The notes: generated by a model not told the origin, from the sequence alone. DNA of 64,000 nucleotides from an uncultured Mediterranea sp. (GCF_902493215.1 NZ_CABUOL010000013.1:1-64000); one strand, 5' to 3'. Shown: positions 1 to 8,370, counted from the first letter of the stretch. Numbers and translations: made by a program.

Positions 1-561
1 TCCAATGATGATGCCATCGTACTGATGAAGGATGGGAAGCAAATCACATTGGGAAAGGATGGTGATTGTCCTTTGCCACTAATTAATAACCAAAAAACAA
101 CAGAAGAAATGGAACTGAAACTTTTGGCCCTTCAATTGGGGCTGCCGGAAACGGCAACGGAGGCTGATGTTAATCGAGCCTTAAATGAACTTAAAGCAGC
201 CAAGGCAGAGAATGATTCCCTGAAGCAAGAAAACGGGAAGCTGACTTTGGCCCGTATTACCGGTCTTGTGGAAAAGGCAGTGGTGGAAAAACGTTTGGGA
301 GAAGACAAGAAGACACAGTTTATCGAACTTGGCAAGAAGGTCGGTGTCGATGAACTGAAGAATGTGCTTGATGCCATGCAGCCCCAGGTGAAGATTTCCA
401 CTGTATTGAGCTATCAGGGCGGCAAGCAGCAGGCACAGCCGTCCACCTATGCCAAACTGAGCGATGTCCCGAGTGATGCGCTGCTTGAAATGCGCGAGCA
501 TAACCCGGAGGAGTACAAGCGCCTGTACAAGGCTGAATACGGCATGACCTGTGAAATTTGA
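1..561 (+). CDS. Phage protease/scaffold-like protein, C-terminal part (partial)
   Basis: The reading frame is open from the first base of the window, so the true start lies to the left; 186 codons are visible. The first in-frame ATG is at 25 but there is no reason to prefer it. The visible part has a short beta-rich piece, then a lysine- and glutamate-rich, probably coiled-coil stretch (window residues about 40-110) and a charged tail. A gene of this shape directly before the capsid gene is typical of head-maturation protease/scaffold proteins of Mu-like phages (the gpI family). The assignment rests mostly on position; no catalytic residues can be checked because the N-terminal half is missing. 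Its stop overlaps the first possible start (TTG 558) of the next gene. Confidence 0.5.
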   Translation, partial: SNDDAIVLMKDGKQITLGKDGDCPLPLINNQKTTEEMELKLLALQLGLPETATEADVNRALNELKAAKAENDSLKQENGKLTLARITGLVEKAVVEKRLGEDKKTQFIELGKKVGVDELKNVLDAMQPQVKISTVLSYQGGKQQAQPSTYAKLSDVPSDALLEMREHNPEEYKRLYKAEYGMTCEI

Positions 562-572
562 AAACCTTTAAA

Positions 573-1637
573 ATGAAGAAAATGGGAAAAATTGTAATGC
601 TTTTGACGGCACTTCTGTTCAATACGCTGACAGGTGTCGTGTGTGCTTCGGTATTGGGATTCTCTCCGGTGGCCGGAGCTGTGGGAATGAATGCGGTGGC
701 AGCCTTTATGGGAATGACCCCGCAGAGTGCTTCAATACTCCGTGAAGGGGTTTATACGGAAATTTGGACAGGGGAACTTGTCAAGGTGCTTCGTGCCGGA
801 CTGGAAGGAACCTGGCTGGCGGGAATCCCCGACCAAAGCAGTATCGTGAACAACGATGTGATTCATCTGGTAGAAGTTGGTGTAGATCCGGATGTCTTGA
901 TTAACAACAAAACCTATCCGATTGATGTGCAGGCTTTGGAAGACAAGGATATTGCCATCAAGTTGGACAAATTCCAGACCAAGGCCACGCCGATTACAGA
1001 CGATGAGCTTTACGCAATCAGTTATGACAAGACCGCCCGTGTGAAAGAGGGACATGCCAACAGCATCAATGATGCGAAGTTCACCAAGGCAGCCCATGCG
1101 CTTTGTGCGAACAAAAATACGGAAACTACTCCGGTGCTTAAGACTACCGGCGAGAAAGATCCGGCTACAAACCGTCTGCGCCTTACCGTGAATGACCTTG
1201 TAGAAATGAAGCGTGCCCTTGACAACCTGCGCGTGCCGTCAGACGGCCGCAGACTGGTGCTTTGCCCCGACCATGTGAATGACCTTCTGCTGACCAGCCA
1301 GGCATTCCGCGAGCAGTACAACATTGACCGCAACAGCGGCAAGGTAGGCAACCTGTACGGCTTTGAAATCTATGAGTACGGCAACAATCCGCTTTATACT
1401 ACAGCCGGAGTGAAAAAGGCATTGGGTGCAACGGCAGAAGCCGGTGAATTCCCGTGTTCGTTTGCCTTCTACAAACAGCGGGTTTTCAAGGCAACAGGCT
1501 CTACCAAGATGTATTATTCCGAGTCAAAGAACGACCCGTTGAACCAGCGTAACCTGATTAACTTCCGCCATTACTTCATCTGCATGCCCAAGAAAGAGGA
1601 TGCCGGAGTGGTAATGATGAGCGGCTATCAAGCATGA
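573..1637 (+). CDS. Putative phage major capsid protein
   Basis: A 354-residue protein directly after the protease/scaffold-like gene, the usual place and size for an HK97-fold or Mu gpT-like major head protein. The middle has the alternating acidic beta-strand and helix look of capsid proteins, including a VPSDGRRLVLCPDHVN stretch near residue 230, which resembles the P-domain of many Bacteroidales phage capsids. ATG 573 is chosen over TTG 558; ATG 582 is also possible. Odd point: the first 25 or so residues (MGKIVMLLTALLFNTLTGVV) read like a signal peptide or membrane anchor, unusual for a capsid protein. They may be removed during head maturation, or the true start may be further in. The function is inferred from order and general shape. 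Confidence 0.6.
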   Translation: MKKMGKIVMLLTALLFNTLTGVVCASVLGFSPVAGAVGMNAVAAFMGMTPQSASILREGVYTEIWTGELVKVLRAGLEGTWLAGIPDQSSIVNNDVIHLVEVGVDPDVLINNKTYPIDVQALEDKDIAIKLDKFQTKATPITDDELYAISYDKTARVKEGHANSINDAKFTKAAHALCANKNTETTPVLKTTGEKDPATNRLRLTVNDLVEMKRALDNLRVPSDGRRLVLCPDHVNDLLLTSQAFREQYNIDRNSGKVGNLYGFEIYEYGNNPLYTTAGVKKALGATAEAGEFPCSFAFYKQRVFKATGSTKMYYSESKNDPLNQRNLINFRHYFICMPKKEDAGVVMMSGYQA

Positions 1638-2107
1638 TGATTATGGCAAAGTTGAAATATCTGGTAATACACTGTACGGCAACTCCGGAGGGACGTGAGG
1701 TATCATCGGCGGACATCCGCAAATGGCATACTTCTCCGGTTGCCCAGGGAGGAAGAGGATGGAAGCAGGTTGGCTATACCGACCTGTTCCACCTGAATGG
1801 AGGCGTGGAACGTCTGGTAGAAAACAATGAGGATGCACAGGTGGACCCTTGGGAAGTGACCAACGGAGCCAAGGGATATAACAGTGTAAGCCGTCACATC
1901 GTGTATGCCGGGGGCGTGGAAAAAGACGGTAAGACCCCGAAAGACACCCGCACCGGCTGCCAGAAAAAGGCACTGGAGAAGTATGTGAAGGATTTTCACC
2001 GGAAATTTCCTGATGTACGCATTGTAGGACACAACGAACTGGCAGCGAAAGCCTGTCCGAGTTTCGATGTGCAGGAATGGTTGAAAGAAATAGGTATTAA
2101 TCAATAA
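1634..2107 (+). CDS. Phage N-acetylmuramoyl-L-alanine amidase (endolysin)
   Basis: A 157-residue amidase_2/T7-lysozyme-like enzyme that cuts the bond between muramic acid and the peptide stem to release phage. Zinc ligands are visible: H13 in VIHCTAT, H133 in IVGHNE and C141 in KACPSFD. K139, just before the cysteine, sits where T7 lysozyme has its catalytic lysine. The length matches single-domain phage amidases, with no wall-binding domain and no signal peptide, so export must depend on partner lysis proteins. ATG 1634 overlaps the capsid stop by four bases, suggesting translational coupling; ATG 1643 (MAKLKYLVIHC) is an alternative start. The two overlapping membrane proteins that follow complete a likely lysis cassette. 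Confidence 0.88.
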   Translation: MMIMAKLKYLVIHCTATPEGREVSSADIRKWHTSPVAQGGRGWKQVGYTDLFHLNGGVERLVENNEDAQVDPWEVTNGAKGYNSVSRHIVYAGGVEKDGKTPKDTRTGCQKKALEKYVKDFHRKFPDVRIVGHNELAAKACPSFDVQEWLKEIGINQ

Positions 2108-2121
2108 TAAAACCGGGTGGT

Positions 2122-2598
2122 ATGGACTTGAGCGAATTTATGAACATTATCCTTGGCGGCGGCCTGGTTGGTACGGTGGCGACCATTGGCTCCTTGCGGG
2201 CTACTGTGAGAAAAGCGAAAGCGGAAGCGATGAAGGCCGAGGCCGGTGCAGAGGCCATGCGCATAGATAACGCCGAACATGCCACCCGCATTTTGATGGA
2301 AAATATTGTAAAACCTCTAAAAGATGAATTTTGTGAAACAAAGAAAGAACTGGCCCGCAATACGCGCGAGATGGCCCGTCTTAGAAAAGCTATTGATACA
2401 GCCGGAAACTGTCCTCATCGTGACGATTGCCCTGTGCTTGACAGGTTGCGCGAGTCACCGAAAGAGCATGAACCGGGAAGTCCGGACGGAATCGGCAAGC
2501 GCCGACAGCGCGAGCGGAAGCCGACGGGCGGGACTGGTGATGGCGGGGATACCGGCGAGTTCGGTGAAGCTGACTATACCGGCGGACAGCCTCCGTAA
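2122..2598 (+). CDS. Small phage membrane protein with coiled coil, lysis-type
   Basis: A 158-residue protein with one N-terminal membrane segment (residues about 8-25, MNIILGGGLVGTVATIGSL), then an alanine/glutamate-rich coiled coil (about 28-95) and a small cysteine motif NCPHRDDCPV near residue 113. Phages of Bacteroidales often carry a protein of this layout (anchor, coiled coil, C/H motif) next to the amidase. Its role is not established; a holin or an inner-membrane spanin-like part are the two readings. The tail after about residue 120 is low-complexity, rich in Gly, Arg and Glu, because the next gene uses the same DNA in another frame and probably constrains it. Confidence 0.65.
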   Translation: MDLSEFMNIILGGGLVGTVATIGSLRATVRKAKAEAMKAEAGAEAMRIDNAEHATRILMENIVKPLKDEFCETKKELARNTREMARLRKAIDTAGNCPHRDDCPVLDRLRESPKEHEPGSPDGIGKRRQRERKPTGGTGDGGDTGEFGEADYTGGQPP

Positions 2599-2890
2599 GC
2601 TTCCTGAAGGTGCCGTGTACCGTGGCAAGAGCGGACAGGCCAACCTGACCGTAGGCAGTGACGGCAAGGGAAACCTTGTGGCCGAAGCCTCGTGCGACAG
2701 TCTGCAGCAGCTGGTGCTGTGGTATGAAGAAGAGCTGACACGCATCCGGAGCGAGACCAGGAACGAAACTTCGAATGACGTTCAAACGGTAGAAAAACGC
2801 CCTCCGAACCGGATGCGGACGTTTATCACAGGTATATTGGCCGGCTTGTTGGCCGGTGTGTTATTAACCATCAAACTGAAAAAACGATGA
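2324..2890 (+). CDS. Overlapping phage lipoprotein, candidate outer spanin-like
   Basis: The frame overlaps the previous gene by 275 bases in a different reading frame. It has a lipoprotein signal ending in LCLTGC followed by polar residues, a serine/alanine-rich stretch, a central domain of about 100 residues and a C-terminal membrane helix (FITGILAGLLAGVLLTIKLKKR). ATG 2324 would put about 30 charged residues before the hydrophobic core. TTG 2393 would give a 19-residue signal of normal shape with the lipid cysteine at position 19, and I think it the better start. A lipoprotein embedded out of frame in an anchored coiled-coil gene, next to the amidase, resembles Rz/Rz1 spanins. The C-terminal helix does not fit a classical Rz1, so the comparison is structural only. 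It ends in an ATGA overlap with the tail-tube gene. Confidence 0.6.
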   Translation: MNFVKQRKNWPAIRARWPVLEKLLIQPETVLIVTIALCLTGCASHRKSMNREVRTESASADSASGSRRAGLVMAGIPASSVKLTIPADSLRKLPEGAVYRGKSGQANLTVGSDGKGNLVAEASCDSLQQLVLWYEEELTRIRSETRNETSNDVQTVEKRPPNRMRTFITGILAGLLAGVLLTIKLKKR

Positions 2891-3462
2891 ACAAGAATTT
2901 TATGTACGGCCTCGGTGCCGTAAAATACAAGGATTTTGTAGTGGGTTATATCGAGAAAGGTTCGTTTGACCTGGGCGGGCAGAAGCCCGAGGCTGCGAAG
3001 ATCGAGGCGGAACAGGTGCCGGGAGCCCCGGTGCTGATTATTCCTCAGAGCAACGGCAGCATCGCGCCCACATTCAACGTAATCCAGATGGACTACAAGA
3101 ACCTGCATGCCTTGCTGGGCGGATCGCTGCACTACAAGAAAGAGGACAGCGAGAAGAAGACCCCCGTTGGCTGGACTGCCCCACAGGCCGCCATTCTGAT
3201 GCAGGGACCGTGGGAACTCAGCCTGGTGTCCGGACAGAGCGTGCTGATACCGAACGGCACGCTGCTTTCCAATCTGGGCGGCAAGCTGACGCTTACGGAA
3301 ACGGCCAAGATAGAATGTACGTTGGAGGTGGCTATGCCGGAGGACGGTTCGCAGCCCTACGGCGTGTTTGACTCGGAAACCCTGCCCGAAGAGTGGGGAG
3401 AGCACAAGCTGCCAGCAGCGGAAGCCGCGGCTGCAGCATCGCTCCAAAGCGAGGAGGGCTAA
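2887..3462 (+). CDS. Putative phage tail tube / major tail protein
   Basis: A 191-residue protein with alternating beta strands (YGLGAVKYKDFVVGYIEKGS at the start), a central beta-rich core and an alanine-rich flexible tail (PAAEAAAAASLQSEEG). It sits directly before the tail-assembly pair and the tape measure gene, the conserved place of the major tail tube protein in long-tailed phages. The repeated hydrophobic strands and length agree. No enzyme motifs are seen. The start ATG overlaps the previous stop (ATGA), so translation is probably coupled. Assignment is by order and fold impression. Confidence 0.55.
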   Translation: MNKNFMYGLGAVKYKDFVVGYIEKGSFDLGGQKPEAAKIEAEQVPGAPVLIIPQSNGSIAPTFNVIQMDYKNLHALLGGSLHYKKEDSEKKTPVGWTAPQAAILMQGPWELSLVSGQSVLIPNGTLLSNLGGKLTLTETAKIECTLEVAMPEDGSQPYGVFDSETLPEEWGEHKLPAAEAAAAASLQSEEG

Positions 3463-3465
3463 CGC

Positions 3466-3954
3466 ATGGCAGACCGGCTGGAACGACTGATAGAGATGGA
3501 GTGTGCGGACGCGCTGCTGGACAGCGGCGTGTCCGTTCCTCTTAAAAGGTGGAAGCTTCCGTGGCTGAAACGCCCGGTGGAGGTGCGCGTGACGATGAAG
3601 CGTCCGAGGCTGCGGGGTCAGATTCTGCTGGCGCGGGAATACCTGAAGATGGGTGTCAAACCCGACTGGCAACCGAAGGACAAGACCGAGGAACTGGCCT
3701 TTGTAGCGGAACACGGCAAGGCCGTGAGCCGTCTGCTGGCCTATACGGTATGCCGGGGCTACGTGTCGCGGCACGTGGGCATCGGGGTGACGGCATGGGT
3801 GCTGCGGAACTTTGTGGAGTGGCGCTATCTGACGGCCATGTTCCGGACATTCGAGCGTCTGATGGGCACGAAGGATTTTATGAATATTATCAGCTCGGCG
3901 GCGCGGGCGAACCCGATGACTCCGAGACTGAGCCAGGCAAGGATGGGGAGTTAA
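3466..3954 (+). CDS. Tail assembly chaperone, upstream (G-like) frame
   Basis: A 162-residue protein, mostly helical with many Arg/Trp residues, between the tail tube and the tape measure gene. That is the place of gpG in lambda, which coats the tape measure during tail assembly. Its own frame ends at TAA 3952. The -1 frame continues open to 4199 with a well-formed protein sequence and no start codon nearby, so I read the two as one G/GT-type pair joined by programmed -1 frameshifting. Likely slip points in this frame are the TTTT run at 3876-3879 and the GGGG run at 3945-3948, two codons before the stop; both let the tRNA re-pair after a -1 move. Confidence 0.6.
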   Translation: MADRLERLIEMECADALLDSGVSVPLKRWKLPWLKRPVEVRVTMKRPRLRGQILLAREYLKMGVKPDWQPKDKTEELAFVAEHGKAVSRLLAYTVCRGYVSRHVGIGVTAWVLRNFVEWRYLTAMFRTFERLMGTKDFMNIISSAARANPMTPRLSQARMGS

Positions 3955-4199
3955 GGACCCGGTATGAGGGTTCCCATAGCCCTTTCGGCTTCGTGTGGCA
4001 GATAGCGAGTGCAACGGGCTGGAGTGTGGACTACATTCTGGACGGTGTGAATTACCAGACGCTGATACTGATGCTGAGCGACGCGCCGCGGTATGTGCGG
4101 AAAAAGCAAGGCGGCGGAAACGGTGTTCCCAGCCCGGAGCGCAGCGCCGAGGATGAAGCGAACGATATAGTAGGATTTTTTCAAAGCAAACTGGAATGA
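3876..4199 (+). CDS. Tail assembly chaperone, -1 frameshift extension (T-like)
   Basis: This is the C-terminal part of a GT-like fusion, read in the -1 frame of the upstream gene. The convincing protein part runs from about 3945 (GELRTRYEGSHSPFGFVWQI) to the stop at 4197-4199, with a motif GWSVDYILDGVNYQTL then a charged linker and an amphipathic end DIVGFFQSKLE. No ATG, GTG or TTG precedes it close by in this frame; the frame is formally open back to ATG 3549, but that stretch reads as an out-of-frame shadow (rich in Gly, Ala, Asp, low order). The stop overlaps the tape-measure start in ATGA. The exact slip site was not demonstrated; two candidates are given under the upstream gene. Confidence 0.55.
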   Translation, partial: FYEYYQLGGAGEPDDSETEPGKDGELRTRYEGSHSPFGFVWQIASATGWSVDYILDGVNYQTLILMLSDAPRYVRKKQGGGNGVPSPERSAEDEANDIVGFFQSKLE

Positions 4200-7100
4200 G
4201 CAAACCTGTAGAAGTTGAATTTTTGATGAAGGACAAACTCACGCCCGGCATGAACAAGGCCGAGCGTGAGGCACTGGAACTGCGTAATACCGTCAGGCTG
4301 CTGGAGGCTGAACTGGAAAGGCTGCGCCTTGCCGGGGAGACGGCTGCCCCCAATCTGGACCAGAGTGCCAATATCGCGCAGATCCATGCACTGGAGAAGC
4401 AGCTTGAGGAATTGCGAAGCCAGTTGAAACTGCTGCAGGAGGAATCGGAATCCGTGCAGGTTACCCCTGCAGATGTACCCAACGCACAGCGCCAGTTCAA
4501 TGGTCTGCACAACAGTATCCAGCAGATAGCCCGTGAGATGCCTTCACTGGCCATGGGACCGCAGATGTTCTTCCTGGCCATATCTAACAACCTGCCGATT
4601 TTTACGGACGAACTGGCCCGTGCCCGCAAGGAATACGATGAGCTGCAGAAGTCCGGTAAGAAAGGTACACCGGTATGGAAGCAGGTTCTGTCCTCGCTCT
4701 TTTCCTGGCAGACGGCCATGACCACCGGCATCATGCTGCTGGTAATGTACGGTGATGAAATCTGGGAGTGGACGAAAGACCTGTTCAGCGCCAAAAAAGG
4801 CGTCGATGAATTCAGCATCTCGCTGAAGGAAATGACCGAGATAGAGAAGGACGGCCGTGCCCAGATGGTGCGTACACGCTTTGAACTGAAATCGGTCATC
4901 GATGAGATAAAGAACTTCACCGGCAGCAAGGAACAGGAAAAGGCCAAGGTGGAGGAATTGAACCGTAAATACGGAGAATCTTTCGGGTATTATAAAACAC
5001 TTTCTGAATGGTATGATACCATCATACAAAAGAGTGATGATTATGTACAATCCCTCTTCCTCCAAGCGAAAGTACAGAATTTAGTAAAAAAAGCGTCAGA
5101 GGTTGATGAAAAAATAGCCGAGGCAGAAGCGAAGGATGAGAGTGAATTTGATACTTGGTGGGGATATGGAGGAAAGGTTGACCGTTTCTTTTCTTCGGAT
5201 CAATCATATAAACAGAATAATAACGGACGTTGGAAAAAAAAGGAAGAAATAGAGCGGCTTAAATCAGAATATAACGGATATATATTAGCAGCGGAGAATT
5301 TAACCAAGGAGCGCTTGAAACTGGAACAGAAGTCAGGTATCGGCGGGCATATCGACCCCGAACAGCCCGGAAAGAATCCGGAAGCGGAAGCCAAGCAACG
5401 GCTTGCCACAGAGCGCAGGCTGGCGCAGGATCTTGCCGCCCTGCAGGCCGAGAACCGGAAGGAAGAGATAGACCGTATGCAAGCCGGTACCGAAAAGAAA
5501 CTGGCACAAATCGAATATGACTATAACGCCCGGAAAGAAGAGATAAACCGGCAGGAAGCCGACTGGAAGCGTGAGAACAAGGAAGCCGGTCTTTCTACCG
5601 GAGATAACGGACTTACCCGGGAGCAACAGGATGAACTTGAAAAAGCCCGTGCCTCAAACACCGAGTCAAGGAAAAAAGCGGAGGCGGACGTGTACAGGGA
5701 AGAGGCGGAAGCCATGCGTGACTATCTGAAGGAATACGGGACCTTCCAGCAGCAGAAACTGGCCATCGCTGAAGAATATGCCGAGAAAATCCGCAAGGCA
5801 CAGTCCCAGGGCGAAAGGCTGACTTTGGAGAAGCAGCGTGATGCGGCTGTGCACAAAGTGGACATGGAAGCCCTGACCCAAAAGATAGACTGGGGAGCAG
5901 CATTCGGGGATTTGACAGGCCTGCTTGCAGACCAGATGAAGAACCTGCTTGGCGAGCTTAAACAGTATGTCAAGACGGATGAGTTCAAAAAAACGGGAGC
6001 CGCAGACCAACAGGTCGTCTACGATGCCATTGAACGTATTCAAAGCATGCTTCCCGGTGGTAACGGCACATTGGATTTTGCCCGGTTACAAACGCAGATG
6101 CACGCTTTGGGGGATGCCGTAACACGTGTGCAAAATGCGGAACTGCAGCAGGAAGCGGCATTCATCCGGTTGAAAGCGGCGCAGACCGATTACAACAAGG
6201 CTCTTGAAAGCGGCAACCAGGCAGAAATTGAACGTACCAAAATCGCCCTTCAAACGGCCCAATCGTCCAGCGTTTCAGCTGACGAGGAATACCTGAACGC
6301 CACCTCTGAAATGAAGGCGCTTGCCGGGGAGGTGAAAAGTGCCTCCCGGGACACGGTTGACGGGTTGAACATGGTATCCGACGGGTTGCACGGCTTTGCG
6401 AGCGGAACCTTGCAGGGATCATTTGAGGGAATCCAGAACATGCTTACCGGTCTGTCAAAACTGAATATCGGAGGCAAGGTCGGTGATGCCATCAGTCAGA
6501 TGTCCGAGACCCTGTCAAGTGCCGGAGTCATCGGGCAGATCATATCGGCCATCCTCTCCATACTGGATTTGCTGAAAGACGGTATCGGTCCGATTATCTC
6601 ATCATTGATAGACACCATTTTCAATGCGATAACCGGAATACTCGACAATATCCTCAGCGGGGACCTGTTCAAACAGATAGGCGGTTCCCTTGTGAAAGGT
6701 ATCGGGGGACTGCTGAACACGGTGTCTTTCGGAGGTTTCAACAAACTGTTCGGCATCGGCGGAAACGCCAGGGAAGTGCAGGCGGCTATAGACCGCCTTA
6801 CAGACCGGAACGAGAAACTGCAGACTTCCATCGAAGACCTGACCGATACCATCAAGGCAAGCAAGGGGACGAAGAGTGTGGCGGCTTACCGCGACGCGTA
6901 CAAGATGCAGCAGGAAACGAATTCGAACTACCTGCAGATGGCGATGGCTCAAGCCGGATACCACGGTAGCCACCACAGCTGGAACTACTACTGGGGCGGC
7001 TTCAGCCAGGCACAGATAGACAAACTGAGCGGACAGATCGGCCGCCGGTGGGACGGGAACCTGTGGAGCCTGAGCCCGGAGGAAATGAAGGCACTGCGCA

Positions 7101-7813
7101 GCAACGTGGACATGTGGACGCAGATACAGAACACCGGCAAGGGCGGTTACGGCGGGCGACTGACCGAAAAACTGGATGACTACATAGACCAGGCCGGCAA
7201 GCTGGAGGAACTGACCGACCAGCTGTATGAAGGGCTGACGGGCATTTCGTTTGACGGAATGTACAGCAGCTTCATCGACAACCTGATGAACATGAAGTAT
7301 GGCGCGAAGGATGCAGCGGAGGATATATCCGAGTACTTCATGCGGGCGATGCTGAGCAACAAGATCGGCGAACTGTACAGCGAAAAACTGAAAGGCTGGT
7401 GGGAGAAGTTCGGCAAGGCGATGGAGGACAACGAACTGACCGAGGCGGAACGGAACGCGCTGACTGAAGAGTACATGCAGTATGTGGACGAAGCCCTTGC
7501 CCTGCGTGACAACCTGGCTGCCGCTACGGGCTACGACAAGACCGAAGCCGGCGGTACCAGCCAGAGTGCGAAAGCGGGCGGCTTTACGGCCATGACGCAG
7601 GACCAGGGCACGAAGCTGGAGGGCATGTTCACCAGCGGGCTGCAGCACTGGAGCAGCATGGACAAACAGCTGGAAAGCGTGGTGGAGAAGATGGACACGG
7701 CCGAAGGGCATCTGGCCCGGATAGCCGAGAACACCGGTGTGAGCGCCGGACACCTGGGCGAACTGAAGGAAGTGATAAAGAAAATGATACGTGACGGACT
7801 AAAAGTGAAGTGA
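4196..7813 (+). CDS. Phage tail tape measure protein
   Basis: A 1205-residue protein setting tail length and probably threading through the tail tube. Seen: an N-terminal coiled coil (about 15-90, rich in Glu, Leu, Lys), a first hydrophobic helix (about 172-185, TAMTTGIMLLVMYG), long charged coiled coils (about 390-560), and a glycine/isoleucine-rich amphipathic membrane-like block (about 760-860, ISAILSILDLL and similar) typical of tape measures. A glycosylase-like or peptidase motif was not recognised. Position after the frameshifted chaperone pair supports the call strongly. Odd: bases of about 4975-5330 (residues about 260-378) are clearly richer in A and T than either flank, which suggests a replaced segment. 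The start is ATG 4196, overlapping the previous stop. Confidence 0.88.
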   Translation: MSKPVEVEFLMKDKLTPGMNKAEREALELRNTVRLLEAELERLRLAGETAAPNLDQSANIAQIHALEKQLEELRSQLKLLQEESESVQVTPADVPNAQRQFNGLHNSIQQIAREMPSLAMGPQMFFLAISNNLPIFTDELARARKEYDELQKSGKKGTPVWKQVLSSLFSWQTAMTTGIMLLVMYGDEIWEWTKDLFSAKKGVDEFSISLKEMTEIEKDGRAQMVRTRFELKSVIDEIKNFTGSKEQEKAKVEELNRKYGESFGYYKTLSEWYDTIIQKSDDYVQSLFLQAKVQNLVKKASEVDEKIAEAEAKDESEFDTWWGYGGKVDRFFSSDQSYKQNNNGRWKKKEEIERLKSEYNGYILAAENLTKERLKLEQKSGIGGHIDPEQPGKNPEAEAKQRLATERRLAQDLAALQAENRKEEIDRMQAGTEKKLAQIEYDYNARKEEINRQEADWKRENKEAGLSTGDNGLTREQQDELEKARASNTESRKKAEADVYREEAEAMRDYLKEYGTFQQQKLAIAEEYAEKIRKAQSQGERLTLEKQRDAAVHKVDMEALTQKIDWGAAFGDLTGLLADQMKNLLGELKQYVKTDEFKKTGAADQQVVYDAIERIQSMLPGGNGTLDFARLQTQMHALGDAVTRVQNAELQQEAAFIRLKAAQTDYNKALESGNQAEIERTKIALQTAQSSSVSADEEYLNATSEMKALAGEVKSASRDTVDGLNMVSDGLHGFASGTLQGSFEGIQNMLTGLSKLNIGGKVGDAISQMSETLSSAGVIGQIISAILSILDLLKDGIGPIISSLIDTIFNAITGILDNILSGDLFKQIGGSLVKGIGGLLNTVSFGGFNKLFGIGGNAREVQAAIDRLTDRNEKLQTSIEDLTDTIKASKGTKSVAAYRDAYKMQQETNSNYLQMAMAQAGYHGSHHSWNYYWGGFSQAQIDKLSGQIGRRWDGNLWSLSPEEMKALRSNVDMWTQIQNTGKGGYGGRLTEKLDDYIDQAGKLEELTDQLYEGLTGISFDGMYSSFIDNLMNMKYGAKDAAEDISEYFMRAMLSNKIGELYSEKLKGWWEKFGKAMEDNELTEAERNALTEEYMQYVDEALALRDNLAAATGYDKTEAGGTSQSAKAGGFTAMTQDQGTKLEGMFTSGLQHWSSMDKQLESVVEKMDTAEGHLARIAENTGVSAGHLGELKEVIKKMIRDGLKVK

Positions 7814-7814
7814 T

Positions 7815-8279
7815 ATGGGCAATATACTGAGCGGACTGGTGCTGGTGAACGGCACGGACATCTGGACGGAATACGGCGTGTTCCTGGTAGAAGACCGGCG
7901 CGGCGGCATGGAGAACCTGACGGCCATCCTGACCCCGAGCAAGGCCAAGAAGGATACCGCCGTGGACATACGGGAAGAGGACGGTGAGAAATACTCGGCA
8001 GTTCTTAACCCCAAGAACGAGGCGCGGGACGTGACGCTGCACTTTGCCCTGTACAACAAGACCCAGGCAGGCTGGATGAAGCAGTACTTTGCCTTTGTGA
8101 ATTTCCTGAAGCAAGGGAAGGCCGGCTGGCTGGAAATCCGTTTCCCCCAGCTGGACCTGCAGCTGCGGGTGAAGTATGCCGACTGCACGAAGTTCACCCC
8201 GCTGACCTATCTGTGGAGGGAAGGCGTGCATGCCGGAAAGTTCCGGGTAAAGTTCCGGGAACCGAAACCGATTATATAA
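7815..8279 (+). CDS. Phage distal tail-like protein
   Basis: A 154-residue, beta-rich protein (GLVLVNGTDIWTEYGVFL at the start, then alternating strands) lying between the tape measure and the large tail hub protein. In long-tailed phages this slot is usually held by the distal tail protein (Dit) or a baseplate ring protein that joins the tube to the hub. The opening VNGTDIWTEYGVFLVE resembles the Dit N-terminal strand pair. It is shorter than classic two-domain Dit proteins (about 250 residues), so it may be a one-domain form. It starts two bases after the tape-measure stop. Confidence 0.5.
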   Translation: MGNILSGLVLVNGTDIWTEYGVFLVEDRRGGMENLTAILTPSKAKKDTAVDIREEDGEKYSAVLNPKNEARDVTLHFALYNKTQAGWMKQYFAFVNFLKQGKAGWLEIRFPQLDLQLRVKYADCTKFTPLTYLWREGVHAGKFRVKFREPKPII

Positions 8280-8370
8280 CCATTCAGCAAGCTGATTGTC
8301 GGCTGCGCTCGGTCAAATCGAGCAAGCTCTTTGACACTCGCTTGCACGACAATTCAAACGCTATTAGAAT
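8280..8370. repeat. Short palindromic intergenic element in the tail module
   Basis: This is the only sizeable gap between the tail genes upstream of the terminator region. ATTGTCG near 8296 pairs with CGACAAT near 8347, and GTCAAA near 8314 pairs with TTTGAC near 8332. Smaller nested pairs (GCTCG/CGAGC, GCAAGC/GCTTGC) allow alternative folds. No T-run follows, so it is not a normal terminator. It may be a small mobile palindrome or an RNA processing or translation-control hairpin before the hub gene. Confidence 0.45.

Noticed and set aside
3549..3875. Independent gene starting at ATG 3549
   Set aside because: The first 100 codons are an out-of-frame shadow of the chaperone gene (Gly/Ala/Asp-rich); only the part near and after 3945 looks like real protein.
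2782..4947. 721-codon minus-strand open frame
   Set aside because: Antisense to the tail tube, chaperone and tape measure genes; its sequence is rich in Ser, Arg and Leu and follows the codon structure of the plus-strand genes.
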